Source: Paenibacillus plantiphilus (GTDB lineage: Bacteria; Bacillota; Bacilli; Paenibacillales; Paenibacillaceae). Taken from it: a DNA stretch of 64,000 nucleotides. The stretch is taken from the NCBI RefSeq assembly GCF_927798095.1, contig NZ_CAKMMF010000010.1, positions 117,025-181,024 on the forward strand, read 5' to 3'. Position 1 is the first letter of the stretch. Every line of letters starts with the position of its first letter. Of the stretch, positions 27,452 through 36,743 are shown one piece after another. The translations under genes and the position numbers were made by a program. The notes beneath the pieces are model-generated. The model had not been told where the DNA came from. It saw nothing but the letters and a program-made list of their open reading frames with translations, and ran no database searches.

Positions 27452-28522
27452 GTGGAGCGATTTACGAATAATCGGTTTTTTGCGGGTCTTGTATACATCA
27501 TTCTTGGCCTGATTACGCTCTTCCTGCTCCTGCAGATCAAACCAATTATTGTCCATGTATATGATTTTCTGAAGGCGGTGCTTGCGCCATTTCTAATTGC
27601 GATGATTATTTCGTATGTGCTTAATCCCATCGTTAGCCTTCTTAACGAGCGCAAGGTTCCCCGGACGGTTGCGGTATTGTTAATTTATGCGATGTTCTGC
27701 GCTTCTCTTACGGTAGTGCTGCTGAATGCGATTCCGATGTTTCTTGAGCAAATGCAGCAATTGAACCATCACATGCCGGATTTGACGATGCGGGCGCAAA
27801 GCTTGGTGAATGATCTCAACAACTCATCTCTTCTGCCGGAAAGTCTGCGAAGCGGAATTAATAATTCACTCTATAAGCTGGAGAAGCAGGCGTCTGAGGC
27901 GACGTTCAACTTCATTAATAATATCGGGGCAATGCTGAATGTCGTATTCGTGGCGTTTATTATTCCTTTTCTGGCCTTCTATATTCTGAAGGACTTTGAT
28001 GTGTTCGAGCGAACGGTGCTCACTTATGTGCCGAAGCCTCATCGGAAGCATGCTGTCCGCTTGCTAAAGGACATTGATAACGCGCTGGGCAGTTATATAC
28101 GGGGACAATTTCTCGTTTGCGTCATTGTTGGCATGCTGGCGTATATCGGATATCTCTGTATCGGAATGCCTTACTCGCTGCTGCTGGCAAGCGTTGTGGC
28201 CATTACGAATATCATTCCGTACCTGGGACCGTTCTTTGGAGCGGCGCCAGCTCTGCTGGTCGCATCGACGATTTCGTTGAAAATGATGCTTTTTGTAGTT
28301 GTCATTAATACGATCTGCCAAATTCTCGAAGGGAATATTATTTCTCCGCAGGTGGTCGGTCGAACACTTCATATGCACCCGCTATCTATTATTTTTGCGC
28401 TGCTTGTGGGAGGACAAATCGCCGGCATTGTGGGGATGATTCTGGCTGTTCCGATCTTCGCTGCCGTCAAGGTGGTCATCCAGCATATGTTCGCTTATTA
28501 TGTGAGACGAAAGACGATTTGA
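27452..28522 (+). CDS. AI-2E family (PerM-type) transporter
   Basis: Polytopic membrane protein of about 356 residues. Hydrophobic segments lie at the N-terminus (FAGLVYIILGLITLFLLL), around residues 25-90, 150-180 and in the C-terminal half. Family marks are the FLIAMIISYVLNPIVSLL region, the NIIPYLGPFFGAAPALL loop and the ending GMILAVPIFAAVKVVI. Members export diverse small molecules or ions; AI-2 export itself is proven for few. GTG 27452 follows GGGAGAGGTG (27436-27445) and is preferred to ATG 27431, which has no ribosome site. The alaS promoter overlaps its stop codon. Confidence 0.88.
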   Translation: MERFTNNRFFAGLVYIILGLITLFLLLQIKPIIVHVYDFLKAVLAPFLIAMIISYVLNPIVSLLNERKVPRTVAVLLIYAMFCASLTVVLLNAIPMFLEQMQQLNHHMPDLTMRAQSLVNDLNNSSLLPESLRSGINNSLYKLEKQASEATFNFINNIGAMLNVVFVAFIIPFLAFYILKDFDVFERTVLTYVPKPHRKHAVRLLKDIDNALGSYIRGQFLVCVIVGMLAYIGYLCIGMPYSLLLASVVAITNIIPYLGPFFGAAPALLVASTISLKMMLFVVVINTICQILEGNIISPQVVGRTLHMHPLSIIFALLVGGQIAGIVGMILAVPIFAAVKVVIQHMFAYYVRRKTI

Positions 28523-28548
28523 CAGCATCCGGCAAGTGCCGATATACT
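28519..28548 (+). promoter_or_regulatory. Sigma-A promoter of alaS
   Basis: TTGACA (28519-28524), 18-base spacer, TATACT (28543-28548). It overlaps the stop of the preceding permease gene and precedes the alanine T-box. Confidence 0.8.
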
Positions 28549-28559
28549 AGCGTTAGCAT

Positions 28560-28853
28560 TGCAATTTCATGATTCCAAATCGAGGATGAAACTTTAGTAG
28601 GCCATAGCCCGCCAATCAGAGAAAGAATTTCATCGCGTGCGTGATTACAGCGCACCGTTGGCTGCGAGAATTCTAATGGCGAAGAATGGCTGAATGCTGG
28701 TTTCGGAGTGTGAATGAACTTCACCGGGTAGATCCGTTAATGTCTGTAAGAGGAGATTGCCGATTCACATTTGCCGTTAAGGGGATGGTTGAAGCAATAA
28801 CCAGGGTGGTACCGCGATATGATTCGTCCCTGTTTTTGGGGGCGTTTTTTTTA
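28560..28853 (+). promoter_or_regulatory. Alanine T-box leader of alaS
   Basis: Complete T-box. In Stem I the 5' strand GAAAC...AGTA...GGCC (28588-28603) faces GGCT-GAATGCTG-GTTTC, leaving GCT (28696-28698) as the alanine specifier in the bulge. The T-box sequence AGGGTGGTACCGCG is at 28803-28816. The terminator is CGTCCC (28825-28830) with GGGGGCG (28838-28844) and a T run to 28852. Uncharged tRNA-Ala would switch on alaS and the genes behind it. Confidence 0.93.
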
Positions 28854-28882
28854 TTTTTATTTAACAATGGAGGCTGAATCGT

Positions 28883-31519
28883 ATGAAAGCAAGTGAAATC
28901 CGGTCCAAGTGGCTGACTTTCTTCGAAGGCAAAGGCCATAAAATTGAACCAAGCGCCTCGCTCGTACCGCATAATGATCCATCCCTGCTCTGGATCAATG
29001 CCGGGATGGCGCCGCTCAAGGCTTATTTTGACGGACGAGTTATTCCGGACAACCCGCGTATCGCCAACTCGCAGAAGTGTATACGTACGAATGATATTGA
29101 GAATGTAGGCAAGACTCGCCGCCACCATACATTCTTTGAAATGCTGGGCAACTTCTCTATTGGCGATTATTTCAAAGAAGAGGTCATCACGTGGGCATGG
29201 GAGTTTCTGACGAACCCGCAATGGATCGGCTTTGATCGGGACCGCTTGTCTGTGACTGTATATCCTGAGGATGAGGAAGCGTTCCGCTTCTGGAATGAGA
29301 AGATTGGCCTTCCAGCGGAGCGAATCTACAAGCTGGACGAGAATTTCTGGGATATCGGAGAAGGTCCGTGCGGGCCATGTACGGAAATTTTCTATGATCG
29401 CGGTGACAAATATGGCGACCTCAATGACCCGGAATGCTGGCCAGGCGGTGAGAATGAACGATTCCTGGAAGTGTGGAATCTCGTGTTCTCGCAGTTCAAT
29501 CATAATAAGGATGGCAGCTATACGCCGCTTCCGAATAAAAATATTGATACTGGAGCAGGGCTGGAGCGATTTGCTTCCATTCTGCAGGATGTCGATTCAA
29601 ATTTCGATACCGACCTGTTCGTTCCGATTATAGACCGGATATGCGAAATTGCCGGTGTGAAATACCATGTGAATGATGAGCATGATGTAGCGTTGAAGGT
29701 TATTGCTGACCATATTCGTACGGTTGTCTTCGCTGTCGGAGACGGCGTAGTGCCGACGAATGATGGGCGAGGCTATGTGATCAGAAGGCTGCTTCGCCGT
29801 GCGGTCCGTTACGGGAAGAAGCTTGGCGTAGATCGTCCATTCCTGCATGAGCTTGTCGGGACTGTCGGCGATGTGATGGGTGTTTATTATGCGGATGTAG
29901 TGGAGAAACGCGAATATATCGAGAAGATCATCCGTTTGGAGGAGGAGCGGTTTCATGAGACGTTATCCGATGGCCTGGCGCTCCTCTCCAACCTAGTTGA
30001 GGCTGCTTCCAATGCTGGCAAGCAGGAGATAAGCGGCGGGGATGCGTTCAAGCTGTATGACACCTTCGGGTTCCCTTATGATCTGACAGAGGATTATGCT
30101 TCCGAGCATGGAATGACTGTTGATCGTGCTGGCTTCGATGCCGCAATGGAAGTGCAGCGCAGCACATCGCGCGGCGCTCATCAAGCCTCTGCCGGAATGA
30201 GTGTTCAAGGAGGACCGCTGGCGGACTTTACAGGGAAATCCGAGTTCATCGGCTATGATGAGCTGACGAATGAGGAAGCGACGATAATTGCCATAGTAGA
30301 AGGCACAGAGATGGTTGAATCAGCAGGGACGGGCAGTCAAGTGCTGCTTGTGCTCGATCGGACACCGTTCTATGCCGAAAGCGGGGGTCAAGTTGGCGAT
30401 AAAGGGATCATCACTGGATCGGGTTTCTCAATCGCTGTTCAGGATGTTACCAAAGCGCCTCATGGCCAGCCGGTGCATCATGCAGTTGTTACGAGCGGCA
30501 CAGTCGCCGTTGGCAGTACTGTACAGGCTGTCGTAGCGGCTGACACGCGTGAAGCTACAATTAAGAATCATACGGCGACTCATTTGCTGCACCGCGCGCT
30601 CAAGGATGTGCTGGGCGAGCACGTCAATCAAGCGGGCTCGCTCGTTGAGCCTGATCGGCTGCGGTTTGACTTCTCGCATTTCGGCAGCATTAGTGCGGAG
30701 GAGCTTGCGGATATTGAACGACGGGTGAATGAACAAATATGGCGCGGTACAACGCTTCAAATCGATTACAAATCGCTTGCTGAGGCCAAAGAGATGGGCG
30801 CAATGGCGCTCTTCGGAGAGAAATACGGCGATGTTGTGCGTGTTGTCAGGGTTGGCGATTACAGCATGGAGCTATGCGGCGGCTGTCACGTTGCGAATAC
30901 AGCGCAAATCGGCTTGTTCAAGCTGGTGGGCGAAAGCGGAATCGGCTCAGGCGTGCGCCGTATAGAAGCACTTACTGGCCGTCATGCTTACCTGCATATG
31001 GAGGGCCAACTGGAGCTGTTGAAGCAAGCGGCAGCATTATTGAAGTCCAACGTGAACGAGGTTCCAAAAAGGATCGAAGCGCTGCATGGACAAGTGAAGG
31101 AGCTAGGCCGCGAGAATGAATCGCTGCAGAGCAAGCTTGGGCGCATTGAAGCGGGCTCCCTGGAAGAGAAGGCAAAGACGGTTGGCGGCGTAACGATGCT
31201 GGCTGCACAGGTTAACGCTCCATCCATGGATGCTCTGCGCGGCATCGTCGATGAGCTGAGAGCGAAGCTCGGCAGCGCTGTAATCGTACTTGCTGCTGCT
31301 GCAGAGGATAAAGTGAACCTGGTTGCAGCTGTTTCTCCTGATCTTGTGAAGCAAGGATTCCATGCTGGAAAGATCATCAAGGAAGCAGCGGCGGCATGCG
31401 GCGGCGGCGGCGGCGGACGTCCAGATATGGCACAAGCCGGAGGTAAAGACTCATCGAAAATGAATGAAGCGCTTCAAATTGCCGAAGAACTGGTTCTCTC
31501 ACAGTCAAATGTGATATGA
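28883..31519 (+). CDS. alaS: Alanyl-tRNA synthetase
   Basis: 878 residues, full length. The class II catalytic domain starts [18 protein letters not shown] and holds [20 protein letters not shown] and [13 protein letters not shown]. The editing domain has the zinc and catalytic signature [11 protein letters not shown] (about residue 560) with CGGCHVANT (about 665). The C-terminal C-Ala domain has a coiled coil and a glycine run ending [14 protein letters not shown] 28883 follows TGGAGG. Control is by the alanine T-box just upstream. The genes that follow (ireB, ruvX, DUF1292, mltG) keep the usual Firmicute order. Confidence 0.98.
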   Translation: MKASEIRSKWLTFFEGKGHKIEPSASLVPHNDPSLLWINAGMAPLKAYFDGRVIPDNPRIANSQKCIRTNDIENVGKTRRHHTFFEMLGNFSIGDYFKEEVITWAWEFLTNPQWIGFDRDRLSVTVYPEDEEAFRFWNEKIGLPAERIYKLDENFWDIGEGPCGPCTEIFYDRGDKYGDLNDPECWPGGENERFLEVWNLVFSQFNHNKDGSYTPLPNKNIDTGAGLERFASILQDVDSNFDTDLFVPIIDRICEIAGVKYHVNDEHDVALKVIADHIRTVVFAVGDGVVPTNDGRGYVIRRLLRRAVRYGKKLGVDRPFLHELVGTVGDVMGVYYADVVEKREYIEKIIRLEEERFHETLSDGLALLSNLVEAASNAGKQEISGGDAFKLYDTFGFPYDLTEDYASEHGMTVDRAGFDAAMEVQRSTSRGAHQASAGMSVQGGPLADFTGKSEFIGYDELTNEEATIIAIVEGTEMVESAGTGSQVLLVLDRTPFYAESGGQVGDKGIITGSGFSIAVQDVTKAPHGQPVHHAVVTSGTVAVGSTVQAVVAADTREATIKNHTATHLLHRALKDVLGEHVNQAGSLVEPDRLRFDFSHFGSISAEELADIERRVNEQIWRGTTLQIDYKSLAEAKEMGAMALFGEKYGDVVRVVRVGDYSMELCGGCHVANTAQIGLFKLVGESGIGSGVRRIEALTGRHAYLHMEGQLELLKQAAALLKSNVNEVPKRIEALHGQVKELGRENESLQSKLGRIEAGSLEEKAKTVGGVTMLAAQVNAPSMDALRGIVDELRAKLGSAVIVLAAAAEDKVNLVAAVSPDLVKQGFHAGKIIKEAAAACGGGGGGRPDMAQAGGKDSSKMNEALQIAEELVLSQSNVI

Positions 31520-31568
31520 TATGGTTATGAATCGGCTGTTAAGCGGCTTGGAAAGTGAGGTGCTGGTG

Positions 31569-31832
31569 ATGAATTCAATGGACAAAACAATGAAATTCGA
31601 TGTGAAGGCAGAAGGAATGGAAGCTTCTTCGAAGGAGATATTGCTGTCTGTATATGATTCGCTGCAGGAGAAGGACTACAATCCGATCAACCAGATCGTC
31701 GGCTATTTGCTGTCCGGAGACCCCGCATACATTCCGCGTCACAACAACGCCAGAAGTCTTATTCGCAGGAAAGAACGTGACGAGTTGATTGAAGAGCTTG
31801 TTCGTTCCTATTTAAGTCAGCACCGCAACTAG
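31569..31832 (+). CDS. ireB: IreB family regulatory phosphoprotein (DUF965)
   Basis: 87 residues. The opening [37 protein letters not shown] and [20 protein letters not shown] are diagnostic of IreB/YrzL. In Enterococcus, IreB is a substrate of the Ser/Thr kinase IreK (PASTA kinase) and tunes cephalosporin resistance. ATG 31569 is chosen over ATG 31521 because GAGGTG (31555-31560) precedes it and family members start there. It follows alaS closely and belongs to the same operon. Confidence 0.93.
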   Translation: MNSMDKTMKFDVKAEGMEASSKEILLSVYDSLQEKDYNPINQIVGYLLSGDPAYIPRHNNARSLIRRKERDELIEELVRSYLSQHRN

Positions 31833-31863
31833 CGTTTTGCCAAGAAGAAAGGTCGTGAGTCGT

Positions 31864-32280
31864 ATGCGCTTGATGGGGCTGGATTACGGCGATCGCAATA
31901 TTGGTGTCGCCGTCAGCGATGCATTCGGCTGGACCGGGCAAGGCGTCGGCGTCGTTCAGAAACGACGTGACAACGGTGAGTTTGAAGCTATTGCGAACCT
32001 GGTTCGCGAATATGAAGTGAGCGAGATCGTGGTTGGTTTGCCGAAGAACATGAATGGCACCATCGGTCCGCGTGGCGAAATTTGCATCGCATTCGCACAA
32101 GAGTTGCATCAAAGGCTAAATGTACCCGTTCACCTTTGGGACGAACGGCTGACAACGGTCGCGGCCGAGCGAACATTGCTCGAAGCGGATGTCAGCCGAA
32201 AGAAGCGAAAGCAAGTGATAGACAAAATGGCGGCAACGCTAATTTTGCAAAATTATCTCGATTCTAAAACGAAAAGGTGA
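31864..32280 (+). CDS. ruvX: Holliday junction resolvase-like protein RuvX (YqgF)
   Basis: 138 residues, RNase H-like fold. RLMGLDYGDRNIGVAVSD holds the first catalytic Asp, IVVGLPKNMNGTIG the second strand, and LWDERLTTVAAERTLLEADVSRKKRK the DER motif and tail. E. coli YqgF processes the 5' end of 16S rRNA precursor; a Holliday-junction role has been proposed for others. ATG 31864 lies after AAAGGTCGTGAG; the TTG at 31837 was rejected. The stop overlaps a GTG of the next frame. Confidence 0.94.
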   Translation: MRLMGLDYGDRNIGVAVSDAFGWTGQGVGVVQKRRDNGEFEAIANLVREYEVSEIVVGLPKNMNGTIGPRGEICIAFAQELHQRLNVPVHLWDERLTTVAAERTLLEADVSRKKRKQVIDKMAATLILQNYLDSKTKR

Positions 32281-32288
32281 GGGTAACG

Positions 32289-32597
32289 ATGACAAAGGAC
32301 GACATGCAGTACGAAGAGCCGGAAATCATCTATATTCCGGATGAAGAAGGCAACGAGGAAGAATTCGAGGTAGTCATGAAGTTCGAGGTAGACGGCTCTG
32401 ACCAGAAATATATGATGGTAGTTCCGCTTCATTCTGAATCCGAAGATGAGGATGAAGAAGCTGATGAGGTCTACGCTTTCCGTTATGAGGAAGATGGCGA
32501 CGAACTGAAGCTCTATACGATTGAAGATGAAGAAGAGTGGAATATGGTTGAAGAAACGTTCAATACGCTCCTTGCGGAGATCGATGAGAACGATTAA
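32289..32597 (+). CDS. DUF1292 protein, first copy (YrzB-like)
   Basis: 102 residues, extremely acidic, with DUF1292 marks EEFEVVMKFEVDGSDQKYMMVVPL in part and VYAFRYEEDGDELKL, ending EEEWNMVEETFNTLL. Cytosolic; function unknown. ATG 32289 follows AAAAGGTGAGGG at the end of ruvX. B. subtilis has one such gene (yrzB) at this spot; here two lie in tandem. Confidence 0.88.
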   Translation: MTKDDMQYEEPEIIYIPDEEGNEEEFEVVMKFEVDGSDQKYMMVVPLHSESEDEDEEADEVYAFRYEEDGDELKLYTIEDEEEWNMVEETFNTLLAEIDEND

Positions 32598-32629
32598 AGA
32601 ATATCCTTGGAGCGGAAGGAGTGCTTGAC

Positions 32630-32929
32630 GTGTCCGAGGTTGTGAAGACATTCAGACTACGGGAAGTCTACGGAAAAGAAGTTGAGCTTGTGAGTGAAGA
32701 GGGCAATTCGGAGCCATTCCGTATTGTTGCGGAGTTTACAATAGGCGAGACGATGTATGCGGGACTGCAGTCTGAGGCTATGCGCAAGAATGATGAAGCA
32801 GCTTTCTTCCGCATTATTATCAGTGATGAAGGAGAGCCTGTGCTCGAATCTATCGAGGATGAGGATGAGTGGGAGCTCGCTGCTGAAGCATTTGATGACC
32901 TGATGTTTGCAGGTGATGAGCGCCCTTAG
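32630..32929 (+). CDS. DUF1292 protein, second copy
   Basis: 99 residues, related to the gene just upstream: VAEFTIGETMYAGLQ, FFRIIISDEGEPVLESIEDEDEWELAAEAFDDL in part. GTG 32630 is preferred to GTG 32621 because AAGGAG (32616-32621) is 8 bases before it and overlaps the other. The pair probably arose by tandem duplication and then diverged. The operon part ends at the terminator 32967-32990. Confidence 0.82.
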   Translation: MSEVVKTFRLREVYGKEVELVSEEGNSEPFRIVAEFTIGETMYAGLQSEAMRKNDEAAFFRIIISDEGEPVLESIEDEDEWELAAEAFDDLMFAGDERP

Positions 32930-32964
32930 GTGCATGTACCGTCCCATAATGAAATAAGGAATGG

Positions 32965-32990
32965 AAGGGCGGCCCCAAACCGCCCTTTTT
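32965..32990 (+). terminator. Terminator between the DUF1292 genes and mltG
   Basis: AAGGGCGG (32965-32972) and CCGCCCTT (32980-32987) pair, followed by a T run. An in-frame ATG at 32961 lies on its left arm, which argues against that codon being the mltG start. Confidence 0.82.
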
Positions 32991-33029
32991 CCGCGAATCT
33001 TGATGTATGTAGAATCGGAGGATACAGTT

Positions 33030-34163
33030 TTGGATCGAACAGAGCAGCAGCCGGTTGAAGATAAGAAGCCGGTTCAGAGCAAGAAGCGGGGGCCGGGGCC
33101 ATCTCGTGCTCGAATTACAGCTTGGGTCATATTGACATTGATTGGCCTTATGGTGACTGCTGTAGGAGGAGTCGCGCTTTATATCTGGAATGGTTTGCGT
33201 CCTGCCTCGGATGGGGCTGTTATTCAAATGGAGCTTAAGACGGGAATGTCGCCATTTGATTTCGCCGAGGGTCTTGAGGAAAAGGGAATTATCAGGGATG
33301 CATTCTTGTTCAAATATTATTTGCGACTGAAGGATGAGGGACCTGGGTTTCAGGCAGGTGTATACGAGCTGAGGCCAGGAATGGACAAGGATTCCATCAT
33401 TGCGAAGCTGAATGCGGGAGAGACCTTGAAGAAGGAAACGGTTCGCTTCACGATTCCAGAGGGCTTCACTGTGGAACAGATTGCGGATACGCTCGCCAAA
33501 GCAGGGATTGCGGATAAGAATGCTTTCATCGCGCTTGCTAATACCGACAGAGCTTGGGGAGATATTGATACGGTTCGCAGTATTCCGAAAGACAACAAGG
33601 AAATGCGTCATCGTCTGGAAGGTTATTTGTTCCCTGAGACTTATGAGCTTGAGAAGGAAAGCAAGCCAGAGGCGATCATTCTTCGCATGCTGCAGGAGAT
33701 GGATCGCAAGCTCGATACATTACCTGAGAATTGGGTGGATACGATGGCGGAGCGTAAGCTGGATTATCATTCCCTGCTTACGATTGCATCGCTTGTTGAG
33801 CGAGAGGTTGTCGTCGATGAGGAACGGCCAATTGTAGCAAGCATTATTTTTAATCGCATAAAGAAAGACATGCTGCTGCAAATTGACGCAACGGTGCAAT
33901 ATTCGTTAGACAAGCCTAAAGAGCGGCTGTTTGAGAAAGACTTATTAGTAGACAGCCCATATAATACGTATCAGAACAAGGGTCTGCCGCCTGGACCGAT
34001 TGCTTCACCAAGCATCAAGTCGATTGAAGCTGTTCTATTCCCGGCAGATACGGATTATTTCTACTACGTAACGAAGAAGGATGGCAGCAACGGGCATTTG
34101 TTTGCAAAAACGCTCAGAGAGCATAACCGTAATATTAAGAAAAGCAATGAAATTGCCGAGTAG
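33030..34163 (+). CDS. mltG: Endolytic transglycosylase MltG
   Basis: Single-pass membrane enzyme that cuts nascent glycan strands and sets their length. Basic, Lys/Pro-rich cytosolic start; membrane anchor around residues 32-56 (ITAWVILTLIGLMVTAVGGVAL); then a LysM-like part and the YceG domain with catalytic Glu in ASLVEREV, and NTYQNKGLPPGPIASPS and GSNGHLFAKTLREHN near the end. The start is TTG 33030, eight bases after GGAGG (33017-33021). The long frame opens at ATG 32961, but that would be translated through a terminator. Followed by two U32 genes. Confidence 0.93.
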   Translation: MDRTEQQPVEDKKPVQSKKRGPGPSRARITAWVILTLIGLMVTAVGGVALYIWNGLRPASDGAVIQMELKTGMSPFDFAEGLEEKGIIRDAFLFKYYLRLKDEGPGFQAGVYELRPGMDKDSIIAKLNAGETLKKETVRFTIPEGFTVEQIADTLAKAGIADKNAFIALANTDRAWGDIDTVRSIPKDNKEMRHRLEGYLFPETYELEKESKPEAIILRMLQEMDRKLDTLPENWVDTMAERKLDYHSLLTIASLVEREVVVDEERPIVASIIFNRIKKDMLLQIDATVQYSLDKPKERLFEKDLLVDSPYNTYQNKGLPPGPIASPSIKSIEAVLFPADTDYFYYVTKKDGSNGHLFAKTLREHNRNIKKSNEIAE

Positions 34164-34176
34164 GGAGAAATAGAAG

Positions 34177-35139
34177 ATGACAACCAAGCCAGAGCTGCTG
34201 ACAAGCGCGGCTTCCCTGGAAGAGATGAAGCGTTTGATCGAAGCGGGAGCGAATGCGTTTGTTATCGGCGAAGCTCGATACGGACTGCGGCTGGCAGGCG
34301 AATTTAACATCTCCATGATTGCTGAGGCTGTTAAGCTTGCTCATCCAAGAGGGGTGCGCATCTATGCCGCGCTGAACAATCTGATGGATAATGAGACTGT
34401 AGAGATGCTGCCCTCCTATATTAGCAGCTTGAAGGATGCAGGCGTCGATGCACTCGTATTCGGTGATCCCGCCGTTCTTATGGCAGCACGGAGTGCTGCG
34501 CCAGAGATGGCGCTGCATTGGAATGCCGAGATGACCTCGACCAACTATCAGACGGCCAACTACTGGGGACGCAGAGGTGCTGTCAGATTCGTGCTTGCAC
34601 GAGAGCTTAACATGGATCAGGTTCTGGAAGTCAAGGAGCAGACATCGCTTGAGGTGCAGGTTCAGGTGCATGGACTTACTAATATTTATCACTCCAAGAG
34701 ACCGCTTGTCCAAAGCTATTTGGAGCATCAGGATGATACGGATAATCAACCGGAGGAAACGGGTGCGAATGAGCAGAAACGCGCCGTGTATCGTGAGGAT
34801 GAACGGTATTTGATTGAAACAGAACGTCCGGATGAACGATTTCCGATCTATGAGGACTTCAACGGCACTCACATTATGAGCTCGGATGATCTGTGCATGC
34901 TTGAGAATTTGCATGAGCTGATGGAGGCTGGCATCGACAGCTTCAAAATCGAAGGTCTGCTGAAATCGACTTCATACAATGAAGCGGTCATTCACGCTTA
35001 CCGATCAGCAATAGATGCCTATTGCACAGCGCCGGAGCAGTATGAGTTCCAGGAGCAATGGCTGGATTCGATCAAGGAGCTGCAGAATCCGGCAAGAGAG
35101 CTTTCCTACGGATTTTTCTATAAGGAGCAAGTGTATTAA
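34177..35139 (+). CDS. trhP1: Peptidase U32 family protein TrhP1 (YrrN-like)
   Basis: 320 residues, U32 fold (TSAASLEEMKRLIEAGANAFVIGEARYGLR, GVRIYAALNNLMDN, VDALVFGDPAV, DDLCMLENLHELMEAGIDSFKIEG in part). In B. subtilis the adjacent pair YrrN/YrrO is needed for prephenate-dependent 5-hydroxyuridine at tRNA position 34. This copy lacks the Fe-S cysteine cluster that its neighbour has, as expected for the first subunit of the pair. ATG 34177 follows GGGAGAAATAG, 13 bases after mltG. The methyltransferase gene trmR (yrrM), which lies between mltG and trhP1 in B. subtilis, is absent. Confidence 0.86.
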   Translation: MTTKPELLTSAASLEEMKRLIEAGANAFVIGEARYGLRLAGEFNISMIAEAVKLAHPRGVRIYAALNNLMDNETVEMLPSYISSLKDAGVDALVFGDPAVLMAARSAAPEMALHWNAEMTSTNYQTANYWGRRGAVRFVLARELNMDQVLEVKEQTSLEVQVQVHGLTNIYHSKRPLVQSYLEHQDDTDNQPEETGANEQKRAVYREDERYLIETERPDERFPIYEDFNGTHIMSSDDLCMLENLHELMEAGIDSFKIEGLLKSTSYNEAVIHAYRSAIDAYCTAPEQYEFQEQWLDSIKELQNPARELSYGFFYKEQVY

Positions 35140-35196
35140 TGGAGGAGCGGCCTGACATCAGGCTTGATGTTTAGTTCTTTTTGGGAGGTAACAAGA

Positions 35197-36450
35197 ATGT
35201 CAATTCAGACGAAGCCCCGCAGCATAGGGAAACGTCATAGACTTGCGAAGCCCGAGCTGCTCGCGCCTGCGGGCAATTTGGAAAAGCTGAAATTCGCTGT
35301 TCATTATGGAGCTGATGCAGTCTATATCGGCGGACAGAAATATGGGCTTCGTTCCAATGCTGATAATTTCAGCTTCGCGGAAATGAAGGAAGGCGTCGAG
35401 TTCGCGAAGCAATATGGAGCGAAGGTGTTTGTAGCAACGAATATTTATGCGCATAATGAGGATATCGCGGGCTTGGAACAATATTTGCGGGCTCTTGAGG
35501 AGGCGGGAATTGCCGCGATTATTGCGGCTGATCCTATCATAATTGAGACAGCGCAGCGTGTTGCCCCTAAGCTTGAAGTTCATCTTAGCACACAGCAATC
35601 GACCTTGAACTGGCAGGCAGTGAAATTCTGGAAGGAAGAAGGGCTTCCTCGCGTCGTGCTTGCCCGTGAGACCAGTATTGAAGATATTGCGCAGATCAAA
35701 GCCAATGTGGATATCGAGATTGAAGCGTTCATACATGGCGCAATGTGTTCCTCGTTCTCCGGACGCTGCGTATTATCCAATCACTTTACGGACAGGGATT
35801 CCAATCGGGGAGGCTGCTCGCAGTCCTGCCGCTGGAAGTATGATATTTTCGAGGAAGATATGCCAATGTTTAGTTCGGAAGAGGATAAATTTACGATGGG
35901 CTCCAAGGATCTGTGTATGCTGGAGTATATACCGGATTTAATTGATGTCGGTGTTGACAGCTTTAAGATTGAAGGCCGAATGAAAAGTCTGCACTACGTC
36001 GCGACAGTAGTGAATGCATATCGTCAAGCAATCGATTCTTATATGGCTGATCCAGAGCATTATGAATTGAAGCAGGAATGGCTGGACGATATTCATAAAG
36101 CGGCTAATAGACCACTGAATACGGGGTTCTTCTATGATACTCCGGGTGCTGAGGATCATATTTATGAGCCTGAGGAAAAGCAGGCGCCGTATGATTTCGC
36201 AGGTGTCGTGCTGTCTTATGATGCAGAGAGCGGTCTTGCTGTCGTTCAGCAACGGAATCACTTCAAGCCAGGTCATGAAGTGGAGTTCTTCGGACCGCAT
36301 GGCACCTTCTTTAAGCAAATCGTCAATGAGATAGCTGATGAAGCCGGAAATCCGCTAGATGCGGCGCGACACCCGCTTCAGCATATAGTCATCAAGACGG
36401 AGCAGCCGGTGAAACCGATGGATATGATGCGCAAGCGTGTTCGTCCATAG
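35197..36450 (+). CDS. trhP2: Peptidase U32 family protein TrhP2 (YrrO-like)
   Basis: 417 residues. Opens KPELLAPAGNLEKLKFAVHYGADAVYIGG in part, then the U32 signature EAFIHGAMCSSFSGRC and NRGGCSQSCRWKY, whose cysteines are those that hold a [4Fe-4S] cluster in this family. KDLCMLEYIPDL and SFKIEGRMKS follow, and a C-terminal U32 extension (about residues 320-417). With TrhP1 it should form 5-hydroxyuridine at tRNA U34, using prephenate. ATG 35197 follows GGGAGG (35183-35188); an upstream frame opening at 35164 lacks a ribosome site. Ends at a hairpin. Confidence 0.9.
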   Translation: MSIQTKPRSIGKRHRLAKPELLAPAGNLEKLKFAVHYGADAVYIGGQKYGLRSNADNFSFAEMKEGVEFAKQYGAKVFVATNIYAHNEDIAGLEQYLRALEEAGIAAIIAADPIIIETAQRVAPKLEVHLSTQQSTLNWQAVKFWKEEGLPRVVLARETSIEDIAQIKANVDIEIEAFIHGAMCSSFSGRCVLSNHFTDRDSNRGGCSQSCRWKYDIFEEDMPMFSSEEDKFTMGSKDLCMLEYIPDLIDVGVDSFKIEGRMKSLHYVATVVNAYRQAIDSYMADPEHYELKQEWLDDIHKAANRPLNTGFFYDTPGAEDHIYEPEEKQAPYDFAGVVLSYDAESGLAVVQQRNHFKPGHEVEFFGPHGTFFKQIVNEIADEAGNPLDAARHPLQHIVIKTEQPVKPMDMMRKRVRP

Positions 36451-36469
36451 ATAATATGAACGGGTTATC

Positions 36470-36515
36470 CCACCCTTTTCTGTTACCCATTATTGGCAGA
36501 AAAGGGTGGTTTATT
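36470..36515 (+). terminator. Terminator after trhP2
   Basis: CCACCCTTTTCTG (36470-36482) pairs with CAGAAAAGGGTGG (36497-36509). The tail TTTATTAT is only partly T-rich. Confidence 0.7.
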
Positions 36516-36544
36516 ATGTCTTTAGCATGAATTGCTGATCGTTA

Positions 36545-36572
36545 TAACAACTGATAGTCTGAAAACCGATAT
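36545..36572 (+). promoter_or_regulatory. Candidate sigma-D-like promoter of the chemoreceptor gene
   Basis: TAAC (36545-36548), 16 bases, ACCGATAT (36565-36572) resembles the motility sigma factor consensus TAAA-N14/16-GCCGATAA. Downstream, a strong ribosome site (ATAGGAGG, 36615-36622) precedes an 11-codon frame (ATG 36629 to TGA 36664, MNCVEFSQKSD), which may be a leader peptide. The rest of 36515-36743 shows nothing clear. Confidence 0.35.
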
Positions 36573-36743
36573 AAGTGGTACGGTGAACAAAATTGCGCAT
36601 AAAGTCATGGGTATATAGGAGGATTTTGATGAATTGTGTCGAATTTTCCCAGAAGAGTGACTGATTGTTCAGCAATACTGGGATACCTACAACCGGCTAA
36701 TTACAGCATGGGATTCCAACAATAGTTAAGGCGGGTGTCTGTG

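Noticed and set aside
27271..27471. 66-codon frame after the giant gene
   Set aside because: It overlaps the terminator 27269-27305 and the start of the AI-2E-type gene, with no motif.
28560..28853. Leader of alaS as another riboswitch class
   Set aside because: The T-box sequence, specifier GCT and terminator fit the alanine T-box fully.
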